Positions 24,120 to 34,272 are shown, counted from the stretch's first letter. The stretch is DNA of 64,000 nucleotides from Cryptomeria japonica (GCF_030272615.1 NC_081408.1:606041673-606105672), one strand, 5' to 3'. Made by a program: numbers and translations. Notes: generated by a model not told the origin, from the sequence alone.

Positions 24120-24680
24120 TGCGCGCGTTTCAAATTATCGATGAAACCCTTGCCTTCGGCCGAGTGTTTGAATCTTCCATCGAAAGCTCATTTTCTTCGA
24201 TAATACTGTTTCGATGAAAAACTTACGTCGAGAAGCCGCTTTTAAGACTCATCGCAATTACTTTTTCATCGATAGTCTCCCTTTTCGACAAGCTGCTCGC
24301 GAGTTTCATCGATGCCATACTTTCGATGAGTTTCTTTCTTCGATGAAGGCTTATGAGTGTTCATCGATATCTCCTTTTTCATCGATATCCTTTTTATCGA
24401 TGAAACAGCTCTTCTTTTGTTCGACGCCACGTTCATCGATGAAACTTGCATTTCGATGAATGTCTCTTGAGTTTCCTCGGTAACGACATTTCTTCGAAAT
24501 CACCTTTTGCCTTTACCTTTTCGATGAAACATGGGGTATCGATGAGCGGTTTCTTGCGTTCATCGAAGGTAACTTCCTGCCGAAACACCTTTGCTTAGCG
24601 CTTTATATGCTCTGTGTCGATGAAAACGCTCTTTCGATGAAACCTCTCCTGCAGTGCTCGACACAGCTTACTGGCCGAAA
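24120..24680 (-). promoter_or_regulatory. Dense cluster of CGATGAA/TTCATCG palindrome-like motifs upstream of the element B ORF
   Basis: At least fifteen copies of a motif centred on TTTCATCGATGAAA, mostly half-sites (TTTCGATGAAA, TTCATCGAT), lie in 560 bp. One full palindrome TTCATCGATGAA is near 24431. The cluster starts about 280 bp upstream of the ORF start and ends close to the element's edge. Spacing is irregular (15-50 bp), so it is not a simple tandem repeat. It could be an array of transcription-factor or element-protein binding sites. Function is inferred only from position. Confidence 0.6.
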
Positions 24681-24771
24681 TATCCATTAGTCTCCATGCT
24701 TATGGAAACATATAGTATTATTTTTTCATTTTTATTATATTTTTTCTTTTTTTAAAAAATAGTGCTCAACA

Positions 24772-24776
24772 TGATC
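24772..24776. repeat. Element B target-site duplication, right
   Basis: TGATC, right copy of the 5-bp duplication. Confidence 0.88.
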
Positions 24777-25400
24777 ATTAGTAATTGTTTTTGCATGGAT
24801 TGAACAACATGCTCAACAAAATTATATCTTACTGGCTGACCTACACAATGGATATTATAAATCATTTCAAGAAGGCTTGCACCCACTTCCCTATCATTTT
24901 CCAATCTCAGGCAAAATGACAGCAAGGAAATAGTATCCCCAACCCATGGAACAAAAATGTTAGAATCATAAGGAGGCTTATGATTCTGATCCAACACAAT
25001 ACCAGTACCACTCTTTATTAGAGCTTTGATAAATGAATCACTGTGACTTGGATTGAGACTCTCATAATTCCCTGCCAGCTTTTCAAGGTCAATTTGGATG
25101 TTTGAGTTTTGGGCTTCAAATCCTAGGTTCAACAAACGAGCAAATTCTCCCTCGTTTATGGATAGAATTTGCTCTTTTGTATTTTTATTGACAATTGCTT
25201 TTTTATCTTCATCATAGTTTTCGGCGCAGACCATGACAAAATCAGGGTAAGGGAATACTTTAGGAAACACCATGCTTCCCAATCCAACATCCCATGATGC
25301 GATTTTATTTGTTTTTTGTTATAACATTGGGTTGAAAACAGTAAATTTTACCCTGTTTGCATCTCTTGCCTTACTAGACAATGTATATCTAATATCTATG

Positions 25401-26476
25401 TGTAAAGCGGAAAAATCGAACCCTAGTCGTTCTCCCCTCCCCAACTCCAAGGAGAGAGAAAGGGAGAGTCACTAGGGTTGATGGTTTTCACTTAAGAAGG
25501 ACTTTACATTCAAAAGAGGGGTTGAAACCCACAAGATCCAATCCCACACAATGCAAGATTGGATTCTAAATGAGTTTCAAGGGGTAAGACATCAAGGATA
25601 CCCTCTTTTGTAAAGAATGTAGAAAGATTGATTGAACTAGGAATGCGTGTAAAGTAGGAAAGATTCGCTTATAAACAGAGATAGGGATATGGGATGAAGC
25701 TGCGGACCTGGAATTAGCAGTAAAATGTTGAGATGGTGTTGTTCTGCAAATTTGAGCGAAAGTTGATGGGACAATGGCGCCTGATGTGCACACGGTCTTC
25801 CGAAAAATCCACGAAACGAAGGTGGATCTATTCGTCTCTGCACAAGGATTCCAGATCTTCAATTACAGCCGCGTACCTGCAACCTTGTTGTAAGAATGTT
25901 TGTATTCTTACATGCGAAGGTGTAATGTATGTAGTATGTTGTATGTTGTATGTGATCTCCTCTTCAATGGTTGAATCCTTGTCTTGAATGCAACACTTAG
26001 CCTTGAATGGAGACTTAGAATGCTCAATTGCTTGAAGGAATGCTTGAATGCTTGAATGCTTGAATGTTTGAATATCGTTTCCGCCTTTTCATACATATGT
26101 CCTCCTCCTTTTGAGAGGGGAAATGTAGTTTATATACTTGTCAATTAGGGCTGATAGACTGATTTTCCCGACCTTAGGCCAACCAGGAAATGTTATTTTC
26201 CAATTTGCAAACTTAAAGACCCGAGACCCAAAAGAGACCGGGCCCAAAAATAGGGCCAGGGACCAGGGCGTTGGGCACCATGGTCCTGGGGGACCAGGGC
26301 GCTGGGCGCCATGGTCCCACCTCCAGGGACAGCAGGGTGCAAGGAGGATCAGGCCAGGGTGGTTTTTGATGTCATGAACAAGTTTCGGGGTCTCCATTCA
26401 GGTTCCGTGTTGCATCGCCATCGTGAAGACCCAAATGCAGTCGAAATTGCAAGTGTCGCAATTTTAGGACGCTACA
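25401..26476. mobile_element. Solo LTR inserted in the 5' coding part of ORF X
   Basis: It starts TGTAAAGCGG and ends GGACGCTACA, flanked by CTATG at 25396-25400 and 26477-26481. It has no coding capacity. The end GCAATTTTAGGACGCTACA is very like the end of the LTR at 45523 (GCAATTTTAGGATGCTACA), which suggests a related gypsy family in + orientation. Near 26040 it has a short GAATGCTTGAATGCTTGAAT run. Removing it with one CTATG copy joins AAGCGT to ATCATAGATATT on the minus strand and keeps the ORF X frame open. Confidence 0.85.
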
Positions 26477-27080
26477 CTATGATACGCTTTTCACCATGGA
26501 TAGCAGGGTCATAAATATCATGGTATTCATCAGTGAAACCTGGTGTTTTAACCAGTTCGGTTAGGTACATTTTGTTTTTCACTTGGCTTCTTGTTGAACT
26601 ACTGCTTCCCGTTTTCCCCATCACTATTATTGTCAATAATTCAAAATAATGCTAGATAAAAACCTAAAAATGCTAACCCTCAAATCGGACCACGAGATTA
26701 CCAAAAGCAAAAAAGGTGGTATGTAGGTGTTCTAGATTTTACCTGGAAATTGGAATTTCTATTTCACTAGATTGGCGCAGACAGTCTCTGTTGCAACTTG
26801 CATTCCTCAATCTAGTAGCTGTTTTTGAATCTCCCTCGATTCATAGGTTTGTCCAAGAAATGAAAGATGATTATGATTTATGATTCCCTTATTTTGAAAA
26901 CTCCGAAAAGTAGAAAAGTAAAACCTAAAGGGCAAAATATCTAGAATCATGTTATAATTTTATTAATTACTATTAACAACTATTCGATGCTGAAGGACAA
27001 AAAATTCATTACTTCAGTATAAATTTTGAGGACATTATGAATCATGTTGTATAAATTCTGAGGACATTAAATGTAATACG

Positions 27081-28260
27081 TTCAATTTCGAGTGAAGTTC
27101 TCCCAAATGTGTTCACTTCCCACATTCGGGCCGAAATCCACCCTAAGCTGTTGATCTTTGCTCATCCAATGGACGAGGGACCAAGGTACTTGTTATGACT
27201 TTACGGGTCTATTTTTTAAGTTTCTTTAATAATTTTAAACTTCCGCCCAAAAAGTGCTTTATAGAGTTACTTATATTTAATTAAATTTAAAACGTTTCAA
27301 TTCTGGGCGAAGTTCTCCCAAATGTGTTCACTTCCCACATTCGGACCAAAATCCACCCTAAGTCGTTGATCTTTTCTCATCCAACGGACGAGGGACAAAG
27401 GTACCTATTGTGACTTTACGGGTTTGATTTTTAAGTCTGTTTAATAATTTTAAACTTTCACTCGAAAAAGTGCTTTAATGACTTAATTATATTTAATTAA
27501 ATTTAAAACGTTTCAATTCCGGGCAAAGTTCTCCCAAATGTGCTCACTTCCCACATTTCGGCCAAATTCCACCCTAAGCTGTTGATCTTTGCTCATCCAA
27601 CGGATGATGGTACCTGTTGTCAGTTGTCGTGGGTCCCATGACTTTTGCCAGTTTTTAGGCACGTCACCATACTCGTGTCACTTTTCCAGGCAAAGTTCTC
27701 AGAAATCTGTTCACTTCCCACATTCACCCTGAAATCCACCCTAAGCCGTTGATCTTTGCTCATCCAATGGTCGATGGTACCTATTTTAAGATGTAGTGGG
27801 TCCCACGACTTGTGCCATTTTTCTGGCACGTCACCATAATCGTGTTACTTTTCAGGTTTGATTTGTAGTCTATTTAATCATTTTAAACCTCCGCTCGAAA
27901 AATAATTAAATATAATTTAGGCTATAGACTTAATTATATTTAATTACATTTAAAATGTCCAATTCCGGGTGAAGTTCTGAGAAAGGTGTTCACTTCCCAC
28001 ATTCGGGCCGAAATCCAGCCTAGCCGTTGATCTTTGTTCATCCAACGGTCCATGGTACCTGTTTTAAGATGAAGTGGGTCCCACGACTTCTACCATTTTT
28101 CTGGCACATCACCATACTCGTGTTACTTTTCAGGTCTGTTTTTTAAGTCTATTTAATCATTTTGAAATTCCGCCCGAAAAAGAGATTTATAGTCTATAGA
28201 CTATAGACTTAATTCAATTTAATTAAATTTAAAATGTCCAATTCCGGGCAATTGTTTGAG
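27081..28260. repeat. Tandem array of about 170-280 bp units upstream of ORF X
   Basis: Units begin with a TTCAATTCCGGGCGAAGTTCT-like block at about 27081, 27296, 27512, 27684, 27958 and 28237. Shared blocks are GTGTTCACTTCCCACATTCGG, ATCCACCCTAAG, GTTGATCTTTGCTCATCCAA and GGTACCT. The first two periods are 215-216 bp; later ones vary because AT-rich spacers changed length. The array ends in AT-rich DNA to about 28560 with no other feature. It starts 460 bp 5' of the ORF X start codon. Confidence 0.85.
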
Positions 28261-28898
28261 ATAACTATTAAATATAATGTTAATATCATTTGTAAAAATT
28301 TAAAATTCAAAAATAGTATAAAACATGAAACTTAGTTTCTAGAATAAAACAAATAACTAATTAAAAATATAAATTTTGATATACAATTTGAAAGGTAAAA
28401 GTTTAATATTAAAAAGAAAACATTCAATATTAAATCTAAAATATTAATTTAAAGTTTAACAAAATACTTTGAAAATATGTTTACGATATATAATTTTCAA
28501 AAATAGTTTAAAAATATATATAAAAGTTCAACATAAATTTAGTGTATTAATTTTAAAAAATGTGCAACTGTAGTCCTCAACCTGTTAAGGTGAGCAAATT
28601 TGGAAAGTACAAATGCCAAGGTGGTGATTAATTGTTGCAGAAGGAGTTGCCTGCGGCATGTCGCACGAACGGAGGAAGGGGAGGATGGTAGGAAATCTTT
28701 TTCCTGATCTCATGGCATTAATGTCTTATCATGCACATTCATTACCTGACCTATAAGACGGAGGCAGATTTTTTTACCTTTTGATCTGTGTAGTGTGTAC
28801 CACTTTTTGCTTTGAAGCAGCTGCAGAACAAATCTCTAGTTCGTAGAATCGTACCTTCTATAAGACATTTTTTGCAGGAAGTGATTTTGAAATTGCAG

Positions 28899-29591
28899 GT
28901 GACATTGGAGGCCAATTTCACACTTCGAACAGACAAGAAGTTGGTGCCCTTTTTAGGCAAAGTATCTGATAAACGAATGCAAGGACTATTCAGGTTTAAG
29001 GAGGAGAAGTTGTGGGTGGCAGCTCGACTGATGCTTGCGAAGGAGGTGGCATATATCAGTCACCGATATCGAACTAACATGGAGGTTTACTCTCTAATTA
29101 TGGCGTGGGCCTGTGAATTCGAACCGGAGGTGGAAAAGGTAAAACTCACATTGGTCAAATTGATTGATGGGGAGTTTTTGATTAACCTAGATTCAATCTT
29201 GGAGTGGGTGGTGCCGGGAGTTGGCATTCAAATTAAGGAAGGGGACGACCAGGAGGAATTGCTTCCTTTTATTTGTGGCCCAGAGGATGAAATCAAATAC
29301 CAATGCCGTGAAGGAGCCCGAGTGGGGTGGGAAGCGATGAAACTCTTTGTGAAATTAACGAGGGTAGATGAAGTCCTGAAGGCTTTGCATGTGGTGGCAA
29401 GGATGGAGGTTGGTAGGGCATTGAGAGATAGGGCTGAAGAAGGAAAGGCCATATAGCTACTGGCAAGCTTGGAGGGCGACCCCGACTTCGGGTGCCTAAA
29501 CTGCATTCCTAAAATGAAAGTTGCAGCGGAAAAAGGGAAAACCAAAGCATTGATCTCCGAGGAGGGAAGGGACTGGGAGGAGGCGACCTAG
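28899..29591 (+). pseudogene. ORF Y1: small unknown cargo protein, one in-frame stop
   Basis: The frame is open from before 28812. Alignment with ORF Y2 places the start at codon 28899, which is GTG here and ATG in Y2, so the start codon may be mutated. It runs about 230 residues to TAG 29589, with one internal TAG at 29454 (from CAG by C-to-T). Shared residues with Y2 over about 60 ungapped positions include FLG.V.D, A.R.ML..E and RY..NM. The protein is mixed acidic and hydrophobic, probably helical. I see no known domain, signal peptide or membrane segment. It lies on the + strand and converges with Y2. Confidence 0.6.
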
Positions 29592-30255
29592 GGGGATAGT
29601 GAGACTGAGTGAGCGGCCTTTCGGCAATGAACTAGTTGTTTTGTCTGCTTGCTATAAGTTGTGGGCAAATTTTGTATCTTGAAACTTTTGAATTAATAGA
29701 ATGAAAAAACCTTTACCGATAAACTTTTGTATCTTGATACTTTTGAAATTTTGTATTTTGAATGACTATATAGTATATACTTATAAAATTATAATCAACC
29801 ATAATCAATGTACAAATAATTAATGGAACGAATTGATTTTTTTTTTTTATAGCATTACATAAAAAAGATCACGGTATTAAATTTATTTCCATTGTTTAAC
29901 AAATAATTGAAATAACGTAGCTCATATACAAAAAGCATTTGAAAGAAATTAATTAATAAAAATGAAATAAAATTATAGAAAGCATTTTTATATCCATAAG
30001 ACTGTAAGAGGCAAACTGAAACAAACTGGAATTTGAAAAATTATCATTAATATTTATGCTTTTGAAATTTACAATTTTTTCATCAGAGACTTGAGTCCCC
30101 CAAAAACTTAAAAGCCAAAATGAGTGAGCCACTGGCACTCAGCCTATTAGGGTTCAATGACATAGGAAAAAAAAACTATAGGTAGTGGAATTGTTTACAA
30201 TTATTCCCTAAGAATCTGGCCCTCCTTCCATGTAGAATTCTTCAGACAACATAAG
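29592..30255. other. Convergent intergenic spacer between Y1 and Y2
   Basis: AT-rich sequence with poly(T) at about 29837-29852. It presumably holds both 3' untranslated regions. No gene is seen. Confidence 0.5.
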
Positions 30256-30783
30256 CTAAGAGAATTCTTCAAGCCACATATAGTTTGGAAAGTCGTTCAG
30301 GAGGAACCATTTCCGGAGGAAGTCCCTGCCAATCGGCGCCCATTTTCTGTGACGCGTCGGCTACTTTGCATTCAAGTTTAGGAGAAATGGTTGCCTCGCC
30401 ACTAGCAATGTTTGGTCAGGGAGGAGAAGCTTGGATAAATCACTCACCCAAGGGATCCCCACCCCTACTTTTGCAAGAACGGCAAGAGTAATGTCATCTC
30501 CGAGGAAGTCTTCCTTAAAAACCTTCCTCAACAGCATTAGCATATCCACCTTGTCTCCTCCCAGGTCCAGAAGAGAAGCTAAGAAGTGAGATGTAAGGTT
30601 CATGTTAACATGATACCTATTTTCATTTCGCAGAAATTCTCTGCCCAGCACCATCCGCACAGCCTCATTGGTGAACGACCCAACCTGCTTGTAGACTAAT
30701 TGGAGGGTTGGGTCTCTAACAGAGCCTAGAAAGGCCCTCTGGTCCTTTGCAGAAATGCTTCTCAAGCGGATGGGAGTGTCCAT
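30256..30783 (-). pseudogene. ORF Y2: paralogue of ORF Y1, one in-frame stop
   Basis: ATG 30783 (MDTPIRLRSISAKD) opens a frame of 175 codons ending at TAG 30258. One internal TAG at 30363-30361 is again consistent with CAG-to-TAG. Key shared blocks with Y1 are RAFLGSVRDP, AVRMVLGREF, NRYHVNMNL and VGVGIPW. Without the stop the tail adds a Trp/Arg/Lys-rich end (RKWAPIGRDFLRKWF). The two genes are convergent, 665 bp apart, near the right end of the hAT. Family unknown. They could be accessory proteins of the transposon or a captured gene pair. Confidence 0.6.
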
Positions 30784-31419
30784 CTTGAGAAAATAGATTA
30801 ACAAATTAAACAACTTGAGCAGTGAGCCTATAAACCTAAAATACCGTGAGCTCTTACGATTTATCTACCAAATGGCAAAGGCTAATTGAAGATGAAAGAA
30901 GTAGAGATCGTATATAAATTGTTGAAGCTCTTGATTGTAATAATTACTTCTTTAACAGTATTAACTGCTATAAATTTTTTTAAATCTTTCGTATCTCTGC
31001 AAATCTTTCCCATAAATGCACGAGTGTGCGAAATTGTAAACAACTATGAACCAGTACCAAATTGCCAAGTATCACATTGGAAGTCATGGGGACATAGTGG
31101 ATTGACGTAAGTGAATAGATATATATTAAATGAATGAAATTATCGATCGTGATTCGTGACATTTGATACGTGTCTATTGAATCCAATTCCATTTTGGGCT
31201 TTCTGGTGAGCTATGTTCTCTTTAGAAAATTGGGCCAAAATAAAACTTCAGCCATTGATCTATGATCATCGAACGATTTAAAATCATTGATAGATTTTAG
31301 GTATGTGTCACCCTTTACGTGTTAAAGAGGCTGCACTTATTGATACATTGTGCAGAGTCCGGACTCAATGTATTATGTGATGTGATGTGATGTGCCTTGT
31401 CTATTAATGGCAATGAATT
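30784..31419. other. Upstream region of ORF Y2, no supported gene
   Basis: A 74-codon open frame at 30886-31110 (+) has a hydrophobic start but no other coding signal. I treat it as chance. The region is probably the Y2 promoter. Short TGATG repeats lie near 31375-31393. Confidence 0.4.
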
Positions 31420-31820
31420 TATGAAATCGCCAATGAATTATATATTGTACCATAAATAACAAAATATTCGCCAAAACAAATTAAATAATTTTCAAGCGGT
31501 GGATAAAAATCGCCAATACATTTAAATAATTTTCAAGCGGTGGATAAAAATCACCAATACATTTAAATAATTTTTCCTTCGGAGTAAAATTTTTCGCTCA
31601 TACAATTATATATTTGTTCCTTTTAACAATATTTATTCGCCTCCCACAATAAATATTTTCCCCATAGAACAAGGTATTATTCGCTAGAAATTTATGGCAT
31701 TTTTGTACCCTAGAAAAAAAATCGCCAATACAAAATAATTTTTTCCTCATTTAAAAAAAAAATTTCGCCATCGATATGAAAATTTCCCCCCGAAAATAAT
31801 GTCTGATTCACCAGGATTTT
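31420..31820 (+). repeat. Right subterminal TCGCC-motif region of the hAT
   Basis: TCGCC occurs near 31426, 31468, 31510, 31638, 31721 and 31767, plus TCACC variants. A 40-bp unit containing ATCGCCAATACATTTAAATA is tandem at about 31500-31570. The same core appears at the opposite end of the element in the same orientation. Confidence 0.6.
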
Positions 31821-31861
31821 ACACAGTTGCCCGGGGGGGGGGTTTCTTAAAGTTATCCCTA

Positions 31862-31869
31862 GTCCCTGC
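31862..31869. repeat. Giant hAT target-site duplication, right
   Basis: GTCCCTGC. The gag reading frame continues from the left copy to the sequence after this one without a shift. Confidence 0.88.
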
Positions 31870-33210
31870 CCTTATGATCCATTAATATTGATCGCGACGT
31901 ACCTGCCAGGGTTTGAGATGCCCAAGTTCACGAAGTACGAAGGCCAGGGTGACCCCCAAGGACCATGTCCGTGAGTTCCATATGTTATGTCAAGAGGTCT
32001 CTTATAGTGATTTATACCTTTGTACACTTTTCCCCAAGAGTCTTACCAAAGATGCCCTTGCATGGTTCTCATCCCTGCCTCGAGGTTCTATTACTTCCTT
32101 CTCGGACTTAGCAGAAAAGTTTGCGGCCCACTATGCCTACAACATCGTCAATGATGTTTCCATGATGGACCTTTGTAACACAAAATAGAGGCCTAGAGAA
32201 ACCTTTGCCAACTTCTTGCAAAGGTGGTGATATCTCATCAAAAAGTTCCAGTGGGATATGCGAGAGGAACACCAAATTGAATTATTCCAAAAGAATTTGG
32301 TGCCTGAACTATCAAAACCCTTGACAACTTAGTGTATAAAGTATTTCTGAAAGTTGACTAACAAAGTCTTAGCCCTTGAGCATGTCTTGGAGGAAGACAT
32401 TCTAAAATATTATCAAAAATCAAACCAGATCACTTCCTCTTATAACAATGATAAACCAAAAATTTGGTCTAAAAACAAGAACGTAGTCAACGATGGTGTC
32501 ACTGATGCAAAGTGGGTCCAAACTATGGCTGCCCCTCCAAAACCCACCATCACTAACAATCAATTCAACAATCGCCAAATATAATCAAAACCAATCTCAA
32601 AGGCTCCCCAACAATGTCTGAATCTAGGGGTGACCACCCCGATCTAACAATCAGACTCCAATGGAATATACTCCTCTTGCTAAGCCCATTGAGGTTGTGT
32701 TTCAAAAGCTTGTCTAGGTTGGTGCAGTTGTCTTTCCGATAAATCACCTGTTTGATCCTAACCAACCCAAACATAGGTGGTATAATGAAAATGAGTACTA
32801 TGACTATCACCGCATCAACATGTATGATACACGAAAGTGTATGAAACTGAAGAACTACATCCAAGATCTCATCGATAAGGGTGATATTGAGGTAGCAACA
32901 ACAAAACCAGGTAATAATAATGACAAACTCAAGATGTACCAGGAAACCTTCCCAAAGCATGATAAAGGCAAAGCCTCATCATCTAATACCATGAACTATG
33001 ATTACACCAATTATATATCCGACTTTGACTCCTTGGTGGGTCGTATAGAGCCTATAGATAATTATGTCAGCATGATCACTATTCAGGGAGCTAACCCTTC
33101 CCCTTCACAAAATAGACCTAGGGTCACTATTTAAGGTGGCCCTTCCCCTTCACAACGTCATTCAAGGTTTTACGCCTTCCACTTCCCATTCTTAGAATGA
33201 CTATAATGTA
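31870..33210 (+). pseudogene. Gypsy element 2 gag, 3' part
   Basis: This continues the gag frame after the hAT: PYDP..., GFEMPKFTKYEGQGDP, then DHVREFHMLCQEV, DALAWFSSLPRGSI and LAEKFAAHYAYNI. These are the conserved blocks of the retrotransposon gag domain. An extra C in GACCCCCAAG near 31955 shifts the frame, and stops follow at 32187, 32228 and others. The later part (32820-33134) has KLKNYIQDLIDKGDIEV, typical of the gag-protease junction in this group. Confidence 0.85.
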
Positions 33211-33456
33211 ACCACTCGCCACAGAAGAGTAATTGTCCAAGAAGCTCCTCCTGCACCCAATCCTCCCCCCGTGTCATCTACTCGCCAATATGACCTCCTT
33301 GATCACCTTGCAAAGACTCCTGTACAAATTTCCATCCTGGAGCTCCTCAAGACATCCCCTGTCCACAAGGAGATTATGGAACAAGCCCTCCTTGAATCAC
33401 GCATCCTTGACAACATCAATGTTTCTCAGTTCTAAGCCCTCATTGGAAACCTTGTT

Positions 33457-34260
33457 GTGCAACACCACCTTGTTTTCACCTCCAATGATGCCCCCTCCGA
33501 TGATGATCATAATAAACCATTACATATTGAAGCTCTAATCCAGAAACAGAAGGGTAAATGCATCTTGATAGACGGTGGATCTGGACTCAGTCTCTATACA
33601 TACAAGTTAATAAAGCAATTGGGACTTTCTAAGGATCTGGTTGACCCCTTAGGAAAACTCACAATCAAGGCCCATGATGATGTAGAAAGGGTTTCCAAAG
33701 GCATGATCACCCTACCTCTTCAAGTGGGCCCTATTACAGTTTAGACCCCTTGCCAAGTCTTAGATCTTGACCTCCCTTATAACATTCTCCTTGGATGTTC
33801 ATGGATTCATTCCCTTCAAGCCGTCCCCTCCACTTACCACCAATTCCTTAAATTTCCCTTCAATGGCAGAGAGATCACCATCAAAGGTGATCCACAATCT
33901 TTTCAGTATTGCAAGCTCTTAGAGGGGAAACATCCATATCATTTCCCGTTAAACAGAATCGCTCCACCTCCTCCATCCGATGTATCTAGAGTTGCCTCCA
34001 CTTCATCTCAATCAGAACCTAAGGTCAAGATCATAGACAATGGCTGTGGAGAGTACAAACTTGAGGATGTCCTACTAGTGGGAAAACTCCCCTTATCTCC
34101 CAAGTCATTTGGCAAGCCCAAAGAAATAAAAAAATATTAGAAGCTCACTATACAATGCAAAGACACCACCTTCAAGCAATGGGGCCCACTTGATGAAGAG
34201 AGTCTCGAGACATATGTTTCCTCTTGGTTGTATTGAGAAGAGAATGAAGAACCAGAAAAT
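33457..34260 (+). pseudogene. Gypsy element 2 aspartic protease
   Basis: The active site reads CILIDGGSGLSLYTYKLIKQLG, i.e. the D-G-G form of the D-S/T-G motif often seen in these elements. The second half is VLDLDLPYNILLGCSWIH and VPSTYHQFLKFPFNG. A stop at 33742 and later stops break the frame. The enzyme would mature the polyprotein. Confidence 0.85.
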
Positions 34261-34272
34261 ATTCCCTAGAAG

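Larger units (their letters stand above)
19804..24771 (-). mobile_element. Element B: 4,968-bp insertion carrying an intact 1,049-codon ORF
   Basis: The ends are TGTTGGGTCTC on the left and GTGCTCAACA on the right (TGTTG...CAACA), with 5-bp TGATC duplications. TG...CA ends with a 5-bp duplication are what LTR retrotransposons and solo LTRs leave. I found no similarity between the two ends long enough to be a pair of LTRs, and no RT or integrase. It could therefore be a giant solo LTR with an ORF inside, or a different kind of element with very short inverted ends. The ORF reads on the minus strand, and the feature strand follows it. The insertion lies inside ORF X, to which its own ORF is related. 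Confidence 0.8.
16532..26621 (-). pseudogene. ORF X: large unknown cargo gene of the hAT, split by two insertions
   Basis: ATG at 26621 opens MGKTGSSSSTRSQ. Coding pieces are 26621-26482, 25400-24777 and 19803-16532. The gaps are a solo LTR and element B, and counting each target duplication once keeps the frame at both joins (checked by codon arithmetic). The protein would be about 1,300 residues. It has an N-terminal region of unknown fold, the motif LRFYGSVVKPYRLPI..TDRV, a G-patch (about 18540-18625, LAEKMGFEGGGLGPRGDGI), a Pro/Ser/Thr/Gly-rich stretch, and a Lys/Glu-rich coiled coil at the end. Lesions: TAA at 25321-25319, a frameshift at 19375 from a TATG duplication, TAG at 17785, and frameshifts near 17560, 17200 and 16789. 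The family is unknown to me. It is homologous to the intact ORF in element B. Confidence 0.8.
11886..31861 (+). mobile_element. Giant composite hAT transposon (about 20 kb) with cargo genes
   Basis: The interval is bounded by an 8-bp duplication inside one continuous gag frame. It holds a hAT transposase relic near its left end. The right terminus read inward is TAGGGATAAC, which fits the YARNG consensus of hAT ends. The left terminus is AAGAGTTTAT and matches at four of five positions. The longer inverted repeat is weak. Both end regions are studded with TCGCC motifs, as expected of subterminal transposase-binding repeats. Cargo: ORF X (minus), ORF Y1 (+) and ORF Y2 (minus). Two later insertions add about 6 kb, so the element was about 13.9 kb when it landed. 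It is non-autonomous now because the transposase has stops. Confidence 0.82.

Noticed and set aside
19804-24771. Element B as a complete LTR retrotransposon with paired LTRs
   Set aside because: I compared the two ends by eye and found no repeated terminal sequence beyond TGTTG/CAACA, and no RT or integrase.
30886-31110. Possible 74-residue secreted or membrane peptide
   Set aside because: It has a hydrophobic N-terminus only, in AT-rich DNA, with no other support.
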